NCBI RefSeq assembly: GCF_900163715.1 | Contig: NZ_FWFF01000004.1 | Coordinates: 1-59,427, forward strand | Reading direction: 5' to 3' | DNA from: Brevibacterium yomogidense | Lineage (GTDB): Bacteria > Actinomycetota > Actinomycetes > Actinomycetales > Brevibacteriaceae | DNA: 59,427 bases | Shown: positions 59,392 through 59,427 of the stretch, piece by piece | Position numbering within the stretch: the stretch's first letter is position 1 | How the letters are laid out: the number at the start of each line of letters is the position of its first letter | The notes under the pieces: generated by a model | Databases searched by the model: none | What the model saw: only the letters and a program-made list of their open reading frames with translations | What the model was told of the DNA's origin: nothing | Program-made: the position numbers and the translations under genes

Positions 59392-59427
59392 GTGACAGGT
59401 TGTAGTCACGCCGCCAGTGCGACGGTC

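Overview
The window is high-GC DNA from an actinomycete, most likely a member of the Micrococcales (Brevibacterium-like, but the genus is a guess). The support is: GTG starts and ATGA/GTGA overlaps are frequent, prfB has no frameshift, ftsE-ftsX-M23 peptidase-smpB-ssrA are arranged as in actinobacteria, and nrdHIEF lies behind paired NrdR boxes. There is also an actinobacterial tad pilus locus and several apparently leaderless genes. The left edge looks like the promoter and leader of an rRNA operon reading out of the window. The right edge cuts a broken helicase gene. The window could therefore be a whole contig ended by repeats.

Layout: 0-1.3 kb holds three tandem rrn-type promoters and a divergent SRAP-domain/MarR pair. 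2.0-5.0 kb is an overlapping acyl-CoA dehydrogenase, 3-hydroxyisobutyryl-CoA hydrolase and enoyl-CoA hydratase operon (valine/acyl-CoA catabolism). It is followed by a nitronate monooxygenase-like enzyme, a solute-binding lipoprotein and a hypothetical membrane protein. 8.0-11.9 kb is nrdHIEF (class Ib ribonucleotide reductase). 12.4-17.5 kb is a six-gene MoxR-DUF58-VWA-VWA-TPR operon resembling the Bat systems. 17.5-23.0 kb holds a class I/II aminotransferase, a ureohydrolase, a TPP-dependent decarboxylase and an SSS transporter, which together suggest breakdown of arginine or another guanidino acid. 23-25 kb is a DHA2 efflux pump divergent from its TetR regulator. 25.3-27.5 kb is an RraA-like protein with a GntP permease. 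27.5-31.9 kb is a Zn-alcohol dehydrogenase/aldehyde dehydrogenase pair with a GAF-domain activator. 31.9-35.1 kb is an Lrp regulator divergent from a homodimeric 2-oxoacid dehydrogenase E1, similar to mdeR/mdeB. A cytosolic class A beta-lactamase-like protein follows.

36-43 kb is conserved core on the minus strand: ssrA (tmRNA, tag AESKTRTDFALAA), smpB, M23 peptidase, ftsX, ftsE and prfB, then a duplicated carboxymuconolactone-decarboxylase-like protein and an amidohydrolase. 43.3-48.1 kb is a seven-gene tad pilus operon, and 48.3-52.2 kb encodes a 1300-residue FHA-FtsK ATPase of the EccC/EssC type without visible type VII partners.

From about 52.2 kb the composition becomes less GC-rich and the region looks accessory. 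It has an IclR-controlled catabolic cassette (MFS carrier, two-subunit aconitase-type hydro-lyase with divergent active-site loops, isocitrate-lyase/PEP-mutase-type lyase). A decayed fragment of a second cpaF/tadA gene follows. Last is a Hachiman-like defence module: a hamA-type nuclease gene interrupted by a one-base frameshift in a C8 tract, and a truncated partner gene at the right edge. The cassette, the cpaF relic and the broken defence genes are the most interesting part of the window.
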